From positions 1 through 41,279 of the forward strand of contig JAGXFG010000097.1 in NCBI GenBank assembly GCA_024637395.1: a DNA stretch of 41,279 nt, given 5' to 3'. Both the position numbers and the translations under genes were made by a program. Origin of the DNA: Burkholderiaceae bacterium. Lineage in GTDB: Bacteria; Pseudomonadota; Gammaproteobacteria; Burkholderiales; Burkholderiaceae_E. Below the pieces are notes generated by a model, which was not told where the DNA came from, made no database searches, and saw only the letters and a program-made list of their open reading frames with translations. Position 1 is the stretch's first letter; each line of letters starts with the position of its first letter. Shown here in pieces: positions 1 through 9,506 of the stretch.

Positions 1-434
1 GCGCGCGCCAGGGCCGTCAACGCCGCCGCCTGTGCGACCGGGTCGGCAAGCGCCAGGTCCTTGCCGGCGTCGAGCGCGGGCTGGTATTGCCGGGTCTGGA
101 CCAGTGCGTCGATCAGTTGCGGCAGCACCCGCGAGCGGTCGGCGCCGAGCTCGAGGGCGCGGCGGAATTCCTTCTCGGCCGCCAGGTAGTTGTTGGCCCG
201 GCGGTAGGTTTCGCCCAGCAGTGCCCGTCCTTCCGCGTTGTCTTCCTGCTGCAACAGGTTCTTCAAGTGGATTTCGGCGCTGCGGGTGTCGCCCTCGGCC
301 AGCGCCGATTGGGCCTTGGCGAGCAGCGCAGCGGGGCTGCTTTGCCCGAAGCAGCCGGTCAGCACCACCGCAGTGGCGATCAGCAGTGCGCCGAGGTGCG
401 AGCGCGGGCGTCTGACGAAACCAGGCTTGTTCAT
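1..434 (-). CDS. prsT: PrsT-type TPR-repeat lipoprotein of the XrtA/PEP-CTERM system (C-terminus outside window)
   Basis: The reading frame starts with ATG at 434 and runs off the left edge, so only about 144 N-terminal residues are visible. They show a short basic N-terminus, a hydrophobic stretch and a lipobox LTGC near residue 28, so this should be a lipoprotein. After it come helical repeats (AEIHLKNLLQQ, YLAAEKEFRRALEL, YQPALDAGKDLA) typical of TPR units. In XrtA/PEP-CTERM loci a long TPR lipoprotein, PrsT, sits directly after prsR, as here (58-bp gap). It is thought to take part in exopolysaccharide export or PEP-CTERM protein handling at the outer membrane; that role is family knowledge, not visible here. 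A GGAGA ribosome site precedes the start. Identity rests on context plus the lipobox and repeats. Confidence 0.85.
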   Translation of the reverse strand, partial: MNKPGFVRRPRSHLGALLIATAVVLTGCFGQSSPAALLAKAQSALAEGDTRSAEIHLKNLLQQEDNAEGRALLGETYRRANNYLAAEKEFRRALELGADRSRVLPQLIDALVQTRQYQPALDAGKDLALADPVAQAAALTALAR

Positions 435-492
435 TTGCGTCTCCGTTGTCCTTCTGGTGTCGCGCTGCAGCGCCACACCGTAGTTCGATCCA

Positions 493-1857
<1,365 letters not shown>

Positions 1858-1860
1858 GCC

Positions 1861-3948
1861 TTACTCCGCTGCCTCGCTACTGCCAGCCTGGGGCAAGCGG
1901 ACCACGAAGGTCGTGCCGACTCCCTCCTGGCTGCTGACTTCGAGCGCACCACCGAGTTCGCGGATGTACTCACGGCTCTCGAAAGTGCCAATACCCATGC
2001 CTTGCTCCTTGGTCGATTCAAATGCCCTGAAAAGCTGGTTACGGATGAAATCTTCGCTCATACCGCAGCCATTGTCCCGGACTTCGATCACAACAGCGTC
2101 TTTTTCGACCGCCGCGCGCAGCACCACTCGTCCCTCAGGCGGAGTGGCTTCGAGGGCATTTTGGAGCAGATGTCCGAGCGCGCGCACCAGCCGCTGCTGG
2201 TGGCCGATCACCGCGATCTGCCCGAGATCACCGTCGAGTTCCAGCACCGGGGTCGGCTCCATGCCATGCTTGGACGCCATGACCTGCTCCAGCAGCCCCA
2301 CGAGTCGGATCGGACCCGGTTTCTCGAACGGCTTGGTGCCGTCGCGCAGCTGCAGCAGCAGGCCCTGCATGCGTTCGCGGACGTTTTCGACGGTGGCCAG
2401 CATGTCGGCCTGGAATTCCGGATTGTCGCGATGGCGCTCGGCGTTGCGGGTGATCATCCCCAGCTGGGTGACCAGGTTCTTGAGGTCGTGGACCACAAAG
2501 GCCGACATCCGGTTGAAGGTCTCGAACTGCTGGGCCTCGACCAGTTGCTCGATCGCCCGGCGCAGCCCCAGGTAACTGCAGATCTGGGCCGCTGCCGCCT
2601 TGAGGACGTCGCGCACTTCCCAGTCGACCAGCAACCGAACCAGCGAGCGCTGCAACAGCACGAAGCCGAGCAGTTCGTCGTCGAGCGCCAGCGGCACGAT
2701 CAGCCACGCCTGCGGGTCGGTTATAAGCTCTGTCGGCAGCTGCAAGCCCTCGTAGTGCGCCGGGTCGCCGGCGAGTTCCCGCAAGTCGATCACCCAGCCG
2801 GTGCGCTGCAGGAACAGCACCAGCGGATCGTCGATTGCCAGCGCCACCTGGGCCCCTTTGTGATTGCGCCCGCCAGCGTACCGGTAGCCGTCGCGGTCGC
2901 GCAGCCAGATGGCGCCGCCGGGACTCTCGACCAGTTCACCCAGTCCGGCGATGGCGCGTCCGATCAGGTCGGCGTTGTCGCTGACGTTGCGCGGCGCGCC
3001 GTTCTTGCGGGTCGGGCCATTGCTGCCGGCGAGCGAGCGGGTCAGGGCCAGCCAGCGCTCGCGATAGTCGTAGCGGTAGTTGAAGAAGTGCTTGGCGACC
3101 AGCACCCTTAGGTGGGCCCGGGCGCGCCCTGAGACCAGCAGCACCAGCAGGGCCAGCAGGGCGGCGAATATCAGCAGGGTCGCGGCAATCTGGCCCCATT
3201 CGCCGCCGACGTAGCGCAGCCAGTAGCCGCCCAGCGACATCACCAACAGGTAGCCGCCGACCGCGACCAGCGCCGCCGAGTGAAACACGACGTGGCGCGA
3301 AACCGCGATGTCGAGCCGCCACTTGCGGTTGCGCACCGCGGCCACCGCGATCAGCGGCGCCACCAGGGCGTTGGCGTAGCCCCGTGCCACGAACCAGTCG
3401 GGGTCGAGCGCGGCGAAAAGCAGCGCGTTGCTGTACATGACCAGGTCGAAGCCGAACATCGCCAGCAGGCCGATCGCCAGGAACTTGAGCGCCCAACGCC
3501 CCGCAGGGTCGGCGCTGCGATAGACCTGCTCGAGCACCACCAGGCCGAGCACGGCGAGCAGCGTCCCGGCGCCAAAGCGCGCCGTCGGACCTAGCTGGAA
3601 GACGCCGGCGCCAGCGGTCAGCAGCGCCAGCACCGCGGCGAGCACGATCGTCATGATGTTGCTGCGCTCGACTTTGCGCTCCGGGTTCTTGCCGCTGGTG
3701 GCCACCTGGGGCAGCACCGCGATGAAGGCGATCCAGGCGAAGCTGCGCAGCGCCTCGGCGCAGTCGAGCGCGAACGCCGTCAGCAGCCCGGCCAGCGCGC
3801 CGGCCACTGCCGCCGCCCACGCGGCCTGGACCGCGACCGCCAGCGTCAGCAAGCGGCCGGGAGCCGTGCCGCTGCGGCGCAGCGCCAACAGCGCGGCCAG
3901 CGCCAGATAGGCCAGCGCCGCGAACGCGAAGCCCGCGACCGCGATCAA
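1861..3948 (-). CDS. prsK: PrsK, membrane histidine kinase of the PEP-CTERM system
   Basis: About 695 residues. The N-terminal 280 or so are strongly hydrophobic, with many predicted membrane helices, followed by a GAF-like region and a kinase core. The phospho-accepting histidine is in FVVHDLKN (about H487). The ATPase part shows NALEAT, DNGCGM and a G-rich box GMGIGTF. This layout matches the PrsK family, partner of PrsR. The start is unclear: no ATG is in frame near the first membrane helix. A TTG at 3948 gives the given coordinate. A CTG at 3972, overlapping the stop of the upstream sugar transferase and 6 bases after AAGGG, would add eight residues and fits translational coupling better. 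The signal sensed is unknown. Confidence 0.92.
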   Translation of the reverse strand: MIAVAGFAFAALAYLALAALLALRRSGTAPGRLLTLAVAVQAAWAAAVAGALAGLLTAFALDCAEALRSFAWIAFIAVLPQVATSGKNPERKVERSNIMTIVLAAVLALLTAGAGVFQLGPTARFGAGTLLAVLGLVVLEQVYRSADPAGRWALKFLAIGLLAMFGFDLVMYSNALLFAALDPDWFVARGYANALVAPLIAVAAVRNRKWRLDIAVSRHVVFHSAALVAVGGYLLVMSLGGYWLRYVGGEWGQIAATLLIFAALLALLVLLVSGRARAHLRVLVAKHFFNYRYDYRERWLALTRSLAGSNGPTRKNGAPRNVSDNADLIGRAIAGLGELVESPGGAIWLRDRDGYRYAGGRNHKGAQVALAIDDPLVLFLQRTGWVIDLRELAGDPAHYEGLQLPTELITDPQAWLIVPLALDDELLGFVLLQRSLVRLLVDWEVRDVLKAAAAQICSYLGLRRAIEQLVEAQQFETFNRMSAFVVHDLKNLVTQLGMITRNAERHRDNPEFQADMLATVENVRERMQGLLLQLRDGTKPFEKPGPIRLVGLLEQVMASKHGMEPTPVLELDGDLGQIAVIGHQQRLVRALGHLLQNALEATPPEGRVVLRAAVEKDAVVIEVRDNGCGMSEDFIRNQLFRAFESTKEQGMGIGTFESREYIRELGGALEVSSQEGVGTTFVVRLPQAGSSEAAE

Positions 3949-3968
3949 CTGGAGATTGATTGGGCCGT

Positions 3969-5342
3969 TCAGCGCGCGCCCTTGCCGAGCAACACGACCT
4001 GGACAGTGTCGACGAGGATCAGCAGATCCAGGAACAGGGAGTGGTTCTTGACGTAGTAGAGGTCGTACTGGAGCTTCTGCATCGAGTCGCCGACCGATGC
4101 CCCGTAGGGGTAGCGGACCTGTGACCAGCCGGTGATGCCGGGCTTGACGCTGTGGCGCAGGTCGTAGAACGGGATGTCATCAAGGAGGTGGCGGACGAAG
4201 AACGGCCGCTCCGGGCGCGGCCCGACGAAACTCATGTCGCCGCGCAGCACATTGAACAGTTGCGGCAGCTCGTCGATCCTGGTGGAACGCAGGAAGCGCC
4301 CGACGTGAGTGATCCGCGAATCGCCCTGTTGCGCCCAGCGCGGCATCCCGTCCTTCTCGGCGTCGTCGACCATGGTGCGGAACTTGATGATCGTGAAGGT
4401 GCGTCCGCCCTGTCCGACCCGCTCCTGGCGGTAGAGGATCGGCATGCCGCTGTCGATGGCAATCGCGATCACCGCGAGCAGCTGGATGGGCAGCGAAATG
4501 ACCAGCAGCAGCAGCGCAAAGAAGATGTCGAAGAACCGCTTGACCACGTCGCGCAGCAGGCCCTGCGAGAAGCCTTCGCCGAAGATCAGCCAGCTGGCCT
4601 TGATGTGGTCGATATAGAGCATGCCGAGCTCGCGTTCGTAGAACGTGGCCAGGTCGATCACCTTGATGCCGCGCAGCTTGGCGTCGAGCAGCTGGCGCAG
4701 GGGCAGCACGCCGCCACGCTGTTCGCGCACCGCGATCACGATCTCGCCGACATTGAGGTCGCGGATCGTGCGCAGCAGATGGTCGTGGTTGACCGTGCGG
4801 GTCTTGCCGTCGGGATCCTTCTCGGGAACGACCGGGTAAAGCCCGGCGTACTGGACCAGGCGCCCGCGCGCGCCTTCGTTGAGGAAGCGGATCACCTGCT
4901 CGGCCTCGACGCCGTTGCCGAGCACCAGGACCCTGCGCCGGGGCAGCCCGGCGGCGGTAACCCGGAAGAAGAACAGCCGCACCAGGATCTCGCCGGCCAG
5001 CGCGAATATCGACGCCACCGCGAAGACGCCGCGCTCGACGTAGGTCTGGGGGAACAGGTAGAAGACCACGCTCAGCGTGACCAGCGTCAGTCCGTAGGCC
5101 ACCAGGATGCGCTGCAGGGTCACCCGGAACGACTCGTCATAGGCCTCATAGAGGCCGAGAGCGGTCATCATCAGCAGCATCAGCAAGGCGAACAGCACCG
5201 CCTGGGTGATCGGGGCCGGCAGCGCCCGCCCGATGGTCCAGATTTCAAACCCGACCACCAGCGACTGGAAGAGCACCAACGCCTCGACCAGGGTCAGCAC
5301 CAGCACGCGCAATGAAAAATAGTGGTTGAACAGCCGAATCAT
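3969..5342 (-). CDS. PEP-CTERM/XrtA-associated undecaprenyl-phosphate sugar transferase
   Basis: 457 residues from ATG 5342, preceded by AAGGA. An open frame continues upstream to 5423, but MIRLFNHYFSLRVL is the usual family start and only it has a ribosome site. The N-terminal third has about five membrane helices and the middle is a CoA-binding-like domain. The C-terminal bacterial sugar transferase domain has RQERVGQGG, FKIRTM-like FRTMVDDAE, DELPQLFNVLRG and PRPERPFF. It should transfer the first sugar-phosphate to undecaprenyl phosphate at the inner membrane, starting exopolysaccharide repeat units. It is the first gene of the minus-strand unit with prsK, prsR and prsT. It is probably under sigma-54 control, with an unusual leader (see separate entries). 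Confidence 0.9.
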   Translation of the reverse strand: MIRLFNHYFSLRVLVLTLVEALVLFQSLVVGFEIWTIGRALPAPITQAVLFALLMLLMMTALGLYEAYDESFRVTLQRILVAYGLTLVTLSVVFYLFPQTYVERGVFAVASIFALAGEILVRLFFFRVTAAGLPRRRVLVLGNGVEAEQVIRFLNEGARGRLVQYAGLYPVVPEKDPDGKTRTVNHDHLLRTIRDLNVGEIVIAVREQRGGVLPLRQLLDAKLRGIKVIDLATFYERELGMLYIDHIKASWLIFGEGFSQGLLRDVVKRFFDIFFALLLLVISLPIQLLAVIAIAIDSGMPILYRQERVGQGGRTFTIIKFRTMVDDAEKDGMPRWAQQGDSRITHVGRFLRSTRIDELPQLFNVLRGDMSFVGPRPERPFFVRHLLDDIPFYDLRHSVKPGITGWSQVRYPYGASVGDSMQKLQYDLYYVKNHSLFLDLLILVDTVQVVLLGKGAR

Positions 5343-5452
5343 CGATTTCCTTGCCCGCGATAGCGCAGGTTTGGGGTCAGGGTAGGGCGCGCTTAATCTG
5401 GCCGCGATGAACAAAGTCACCAAAAGGGTAAATCCGCATTGAATCGGAAAGG

Positions 5453-5480
5453 ATCTTCCCTTATTTATCTTCCCTTATTT
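5453..5480. repeat. Perfect 14-bp tandem direct repeat in the sugar transferase leader
   Basis: ATCTTCCCTTATTT occurs twice in a row without mismatch (5453-5466 and 5467-5480). Read on the minus strand, the direction of the sugar transferase gene, each copy is AAATAAGGGAAGAT and carries an AGGGA core. The repeat is AT-rich in an otherwise GC-rich region. It lies between the predicted sigma-54 start site (about 5508) and the start codon, so it would be in the untranslated leader. Confidence 0.9.
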
Positions 5481-5519
5481 GACACCTTAGTTAACCCGTA
5501 ACATATCCCGCCACATCAC

Positions 5520-5534
5520 GCTAAGGGAGTGCCG
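5520..5534 (-). promoter_or_regulatory. Candidate sigma-54 (-24/-12) promoter for the sugar transferase-prsKRT unit
   Basis: On the minus strand the site reads CGGCAC-TCCCT-TAGC. The invariant GG and GC are spaced by exactly 10 bases, with 8 of 10 matches to TGGCAC-N5-TTGC. Transcription would begin near 5508, leaving a leader of about 165 bases before ATG 5342. A sigma-54 activator, PrsR, is encoded in the same unit. No clear enhancer was identified upstream. Confidence 0.6.
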
Positions 5535-5606
5535 ATAACCCGACCTTTTAGTATAACCATTCAGGGCGGCTTTCTTCTCCCTGTTGCCTCCTACCTTTGG
5601 GTGAGG

Positions 5607-6416
5607 TCAGCATTCTTTGGGGGCAACCAGCGGGTCCTGGCGAAAGAACAGCGCCAGTTCCCGGTAGAACTCGGGGAGCGCATCGGCCAGCACGCCCGGT
5701 TCCAGGAAGAAGGTTTCGGCGGCCACCGCGAAGAACTCGGCATGGTCGGTCGCGGCATAAGGGTCGAGCGGCAGCTGCCGGTACCAGTGATCCGCCGCGG
5801 GGGATTCCGGATCGACCGTATGCGGAATCAGGGCCTCCAGTTCATCGAGTTCCGCGACATACCACTCGAAACTGCGCTCCAGCACCTCCCGCCAGCGCCG
5901 CCGGCGCCCCGGCGGCAGCGGGGGGGTGCCGTCGGCCATGCCGTCGAGCAGGTCGAGCTTGTGGACAAACTCGTGGATCACGACGCTCGTTCCGCCGTCG
6001 AGTCCCTCGGCGGCCGTGTCCTCCCAGGAAAGCACGACCGGCCCGCCGTCCATCGCCTCACCCGAGAGCGCGTCGATCGACTCATGCACCACTCCGGCAT
6101 CGTCGACCTGTTCCCGGGGCACCAGGAAGCGGGCCGGGTAGACGACGATCTCGACGAAACCCTCGTAGGCGGCGAGATCGAGGTAAACGATTGGCAGGCA
6201 GGCCTGGATCGCGATCGACAGGCGCACGGTTTCGTCGGGCTCAAACCCGGCCGCACCGGAGATCTGCTTGCGTTCCAGGAATCGCCCGCAGAGCGTGCGC
6301 AGTCGCTCGCGGCCAGCGGCGTCGAGGTGATCGAGAAACGCAAATCCGGCAGCCACCGAGCGCCAGGTGTCGGGGTCTGGTGCGCCGTCGCGCTTGCGGA
6401 TCAGCCGGTGGAACAT
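5607..6416 (-). CDS. mtfA: MtfA-like zinc-dependent peptidase (M90 family)
   Basis: About 269 residues from ATG 6416. The frame is open to a GTG at 6443, but MFHRLIRKR resembles the usual short basic start of these proteins. The zinc motif HEFVH is at about 148-152, and a downstream DHAEFFAVAAETFF segment supplies the expected acidic ligand. The motif order and length match MtfA (E. coli 265 residues). MtfA is a cytosolic metallopeptidase that binds and inactivates the glucose repressor Mlc in enteric bacteria. No mlc or pts genes are visible, so that role here is uncertain. It is divergent from relA and ends 265 bases before the sugar transferase. It could have a stand-alone promoter; none was recognised. 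Confidence 0.87.
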   Translation of the reverse strand: MFHRLIRKRDGAPDPDTWRSVAAGFAFLDHLDAAGRERLRTLCGRFLERKQISGAAGFEPDETVRLSIAIQACLPIVYLDLAAYEGFVEIVVYPARFLVPREQVDDAGVVHESIDALSGEAMDGGPVVLSWEDTAAEGLDGGTSVVIHEFVHKLDLLDGMADGTPPLPPGRRRRWREVLERSFEWYVAELDELEALIPHTVDPESPAADHWYRQLPLDPYAATDHAEFFAVAAETFFLEPGVLADALPEFYRELALFFRQDPLVAPKEC

Positions 6417-6493
6417 CGCCCCGATCATAGCCGCAATGACCACTGCGGGGCTGTGGTTTGCGGCCGGGCGCGGGCGGGTTGGCTGACAGTCTC

Positions 6494-6499
6494 TATAAT
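6494..6499 (+). promoter_or_regulatory. Perfect TATAAT -10 box for relA
   Basis: TATAAT lies 15 bases before the relA ATG at 6515. No convincing -35 hexamer sits 16-18 bases upstream. Transcription would start near 6506, giving a leader of only about 9 bases, and no Shine-Dalgarno sequence is present in it. Confidence 0.55.
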
Positions 6500-6514
6500 T
6501 GGCGGTGAGACCAG

Positions 6515-8851
6515 ATGAGCCCCAAGCAGCCCCCCAACCACAGCGCCCGCAACCGCCCTGGCGACCCCGGACTTAAGAATCAGGCCGACGCGCCGGCGGC
6601 CAGCCCCGGGCACCCTGACCAGCCCCCGCCCGGCGACTCGGGGCTGGTGGCGCGCGCCCTGGATTTTGCGCGGGCGCGGGTGCTTCCCGAGGATCCTGGC
6701 GGCAGCAGTAAGGCAGCACTGGAGAAGGGGCGGGCAGTGCTCGACCATGCCCTGGGCACGATCGGGATTCTCGAGGAACTCGGGGTCGACGAGCCGGCAC
6801 GGGCCGCTGCGGCCCTGTTCGGATCGCCCGAGAAGATTCCGATTCGCGACGTCGAGCGCGAGTTTGGCGCCGAAGTAGCACTGCTGGTCGACGGGATGCG
6901 CCGGCTGCGCAAGCTGCGCGAGATCCACCGCCGGGCCGACGGCAGCAGCGCCGGGCTGGGCCCGGAGGAGATCGAGGCGCTGCGACGGATGCTGCTGGCC
7001 ATGACCGTCGATATCCGGGTGGTGCTGATCCGGCTGGCGGTGCGACTCCAGACCCTGCGCGATCACGTGGCCTCGGGTGTCAAGCCGCACCTGGCCATCT
7101 GCCGCGAGACCCTCGAGGTGCTGGCGCCACTGGCCAACCGGCTGGGGCTCTGGCAGCTGAAGTGGGAACTCGAGGATCTGTCGTTCCTGTTCGTCAACCC
7201 CGAAGTCCATCGGACCCTGTCGGCACAACTCGAGGAAAAGCGCGAGGAGCGCGAGCAGTTTGTCGCCAGCGCGCTGGAGCGCCTGCGCGCGGCGCTCGAA
7301 CGTGCCGGGATCAAGGCCGTACTGAGCGGCCGTCCGAAACATCTCTACAGCATTCACTCCAAGATGCGTTCGCGGCGGCTCGCCTTTGCCGATCTGCGCG
7401 ACTTGCGCGCGTTGCGGGTGATCGTCGATCGGGTCGACGATTGCTTTGCGGCGCTGGGCGTGGTCCACGAGCTCTGGCAGCCCAATCCCGAGGAGTACGA
7501 CGACTACATTTCGCGGCCCAAGCCCAATGGCTATCGTTCGCTGCGCACCGGCGTGATCGCCGAGGATGGCAAGCCGCTCGAGATCCAGATCCGCACCCGC
7601 GAGATGCACCAGTTCGCCGAGTACGGCGTGGCCTCGCACTGGCGCTACAAGGAGCGCACCACTGGCCTGGCCACCGTCAAGGAGCGCGACAGCGCGGTCC
7701 CCGGGGCCCAGAGCCACGACGAGCGCGTCACCTGGATGCGGCAACTGCTCGCGTGGCAGCGCGAGGTCGGTCACGCCATCGGGACCGCCGAAAATTTGCA
7801 GCTGCCCCAGGATGAGCACGTCTACGTGCTCACTCCCCAGGCGCGGGTGGTCGAGTTGCCCGCTGGCGCGACCCCGATCGATTTTGCCTACAGCATCCAC
7901 ACCGGCCTGGGCCATCGCTGCCGCGGCGCGCGGGTCGATGGGCAGCTGGTGCCGCTCAACACGGCACTGCGCAATGGCCAGACCGTCGAGGTGATCTCGG
8001 CGCGCGAGGGTGCCGGCAGCGATGGGCCGTCGCGTGACTGGCTCAATGCCCAACTCGGCTACGTGTGCAGTCCGCGGGCACGGGCCAAGGTGCGCCAATG
8101 GTTCAACGCGCTCGAAGCCGAGCGGGACGCCGCCATCGGCCGCGATCGCATCGAGCGCATCCTCCAGCGCGAAGGGCGGACCGCGATCAAGCTCGAGACG
8201 CTTGCAGCCCGGCTCGGCTACGATGACCCAGCCCAGATGTTCCTCGCGGCGGGGCGCGATGAACTGAGCTCGCGTCCGGTCGAGGAGGCCTTGCGCATCG
8301 ATAGCCGCGCCGGGGCGCGCGCCCCCGAATCTGCGCCCGCCCAGGATCCGGCAACGCTCGGGGTCGTGCATCGCACCAGACGGCGCGACGCCGGCGATGG
8401 GGTGCTGGTCGAAGGGATCGATTCGCTGCTCACCCAGCTGGCCAAATGCTGCCGGCCGGCGCCGCCCGACGAGGTGGTCGGTTTCATCACCCGCGGCCGC
8501 GGGGTTTCGATCCATCGCTCCGACTGCCCGACGTTCAGGCAGCTCAAGGAGCGCTCGCCCGAGCGCGTGATCGAGACCGCCTGGGCGCAGCGCTCGTCCG
8601 GGTCAGGCGAGAGCGGCCAGACCTATCCGGTCGACATCGAGGTCCGCGCCAACGATCGGCAGGGCTTGCTACGCGACGTCTCCGACGCCTTTTCCCGCAA
8701 CCGCATCAACGTCGTCGGGGTCAAGACCCATACCAAGGATGATCTGGCCAGCATGCGCTTCACCGCCGAGATCACCGATACCTCGCAGCTCGAACAGACG
8801 CTGGTCGCGGTGCGCTCCGTGGCCGGCGTGATCTCCGCCGCTCGGCGCTGA
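6515..8851 (+). CDS. relA: RelA, ppGpp synthetase
   Basis: 778 residues with the long RSH layout. The hydrolase-like region comes first (about 60-210), but the HDxxED motif needed for ppGpp hydrolysis is missing: the matching stretch reads AAALFGSPEKIP. The synthetase domain follows (about 260-400), with HLYSIHSKM, EYDDYISRPKPNGYRS and EIQIRTREMHQFAEYG. Next is a TGS domain (VYVLTPQARVVELPAGATPIDFAY), a zinc-finger-like CCRPAPPD region and a C-terminal ACT domain. The EYDD form of the motif and the dead hydrolase mark it as RelA rather than SpoT. It should make (p)ppGpp on stalled ribosomes in amino acid starvation. The first 45 residues are proline-rich and probably disordered. Bifunctional spoT lies 3.2 kb away on the other strand. 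Confidence 0.95.
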   Translation: MSPKQPPNHSARNRPGDPGLKNQADAPAASPGHPDQPPPGDSGLVARALDFARARVLPEDPGGSSKAALEKGRAVLDHALGTIGILEELGVDEPARAAAALFGSPEKIPIRDVEREFGAEVALLVDGMRRLRKLREIHRRADGSSAGLGPEEIEALRRMLLAMTVDIRVVLIRLAVRLQTLRDHVASGVKPHLAICRETLEVLAPLANRLGLWQLKWELEDLSFLFVNPEVHRTLSAQLEEKREEREQFVASALERLRAALERAGIKAVLSGRPKHLYSIHSKMRSRRLAFADLRDLRALRVIVDRVDDCFAALGVVHELWQPNPEEYDDYISRPKPNGYRSLRTGVIAEDGKPLEIQIRTREMHQFAEYGVASHWRYKERTTGLATVKERDSAVPGAQSHDERVTWMRQLLAWQREVGHAIGTAENLQLPQDEHVYVLTPQARVVELPAGATPIDFAYSIHTGLGHRCRGARVDGQLVPLNTALRNGQTVEVISAREGAGSDGPSRDWLNAQLGYVCSPRARAKVRQWFNALEAERDAAIGRDRIERILQREGRTAIKLETLAARLGYDDPAQMFLAAGRDELSSRPVEEALRIDSRAGARAPESAPAQDPATLGVVHRTRRRDAGDGVLVEGIDSLLTQLAKCCRPAPPDEVVGFITRGRGVSIHRSDCPTFRQLKERSPERVIETAWAQRSSGSGESGQTYPVDIEVRANDRQGLLRDVSDAFSRNRINVVGVKTHTKDDLASMRFTAEITDTSQLEQTLVAVRSVAGVISAARR

Positions 8852-8909
8852 GCGGCGAGTGATCTGCGCGAGTCCCCGGTACTGAGCCCCTGGTAGACCC
8901 GCTGCGGGG

Positions 8910-9506
8910 TCAGCTCGCCAGCGGAGTGGCTGGTTTGGCCTTGGGGCGGAACGCTTCGCACACCGCCGGGCGGGATTCGATGCGCGGCGCGCCAATCAGG
9001 TCCAGGCAATAGGGGATCGCGGCGAAGATCCCGGTCACGACCATCGTGCCGTCATCGCCGCGCAGGCCCTCGAGCGTCTGGCGAATCGCGCGCGGCTGGC
9101 CGGGCAGGTTGACGATCAGTGCGCGGCCGCGGATCACCGCCACCTGGCGCGAAAGAATCGCGGTCGGCACGAAGCGCAGGCTGACCTGGCGCATCTGCTC
9201 GCCGAAACCAGGCATGACCCGGTCAGCCACGGCCAGCGTGGCCTCGGGAGTCAGGTCGCGCGGCGCCGGGCCGGTGCCCCCGGTGGTCAGCACCAGCGAG
9301 CAGCCCGCCTCATCGACCAGTTCCACCAGGGTGGCTTCGATCTGGGTGCGATCGTCCGGGATCAGGCGACGTTCAAGTTCGAAGGGCGTGCTGAGCGCGG
9401 CGTTGAGCCACTCCTCGAGCGCCGGCAAGCCCTCGTCCTGGTAGGCGCCTCTGGAGGCGCGGTCGCTGATCGACACCAGGCCGATGCGGGTGGTGGTGGC
9501 GCTCAT
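8910..9506 (-). CDS. mogA: Molybdopterin adenylyltransferase
   Basis: 198 residues. Family motifs seen are IGLVSISDRAS at the start, TTGGTGPAPRDLTPEA in the middle (the molybdopterin-binding TTGGTG..RD..PE signature) and LVNLPGQPRAI later. MogA activates molybdopterin with ATP to give adenylyl-molybdopterin before molybdate insertion. The length and the C-terminal extension ending in AFRPKAKPA match proteobacterial MogA better than the shorter MoaB. It overlaps the end of darP by 4 bases (ATGA), so the two are translationally coupled. No other molybdenum cofactor genes are in view. Confidence 0.93.
   Translation of the reverse strand: MSATTTRIGLVSISDRASRGAYQDEGLPALEEWLNAALSTPFELERRLIPDDRTQIEATLVELVDEAGCSLVLTTGGTGPAPRDLTPEATLAVADRVMPGFGEQMRQVSLRFVPTAILSRQVAVIRGRALIVNLPGQPRAIRQTLEGLRGDDGTMVVTGIFAAIPYCLDLIGAPRIESRPAVCEAFRPKAKPATPLAS

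Noticed and set aside
435-492. Possible sigma-54 promoter in front of prsT
   Set aside because: TGGCGC occurs on the minus strand, but the bases 10 positions after GG are CG rather than GC. prsT is probably read from the prsKR transcript.
8896-8911. Hairpin GACCC/GGGTC between the convergent relA and mogA
   Set aside because: Only five base pairs, no T-run, and it overlaps the mogA stop. Too weak to call a terminator.
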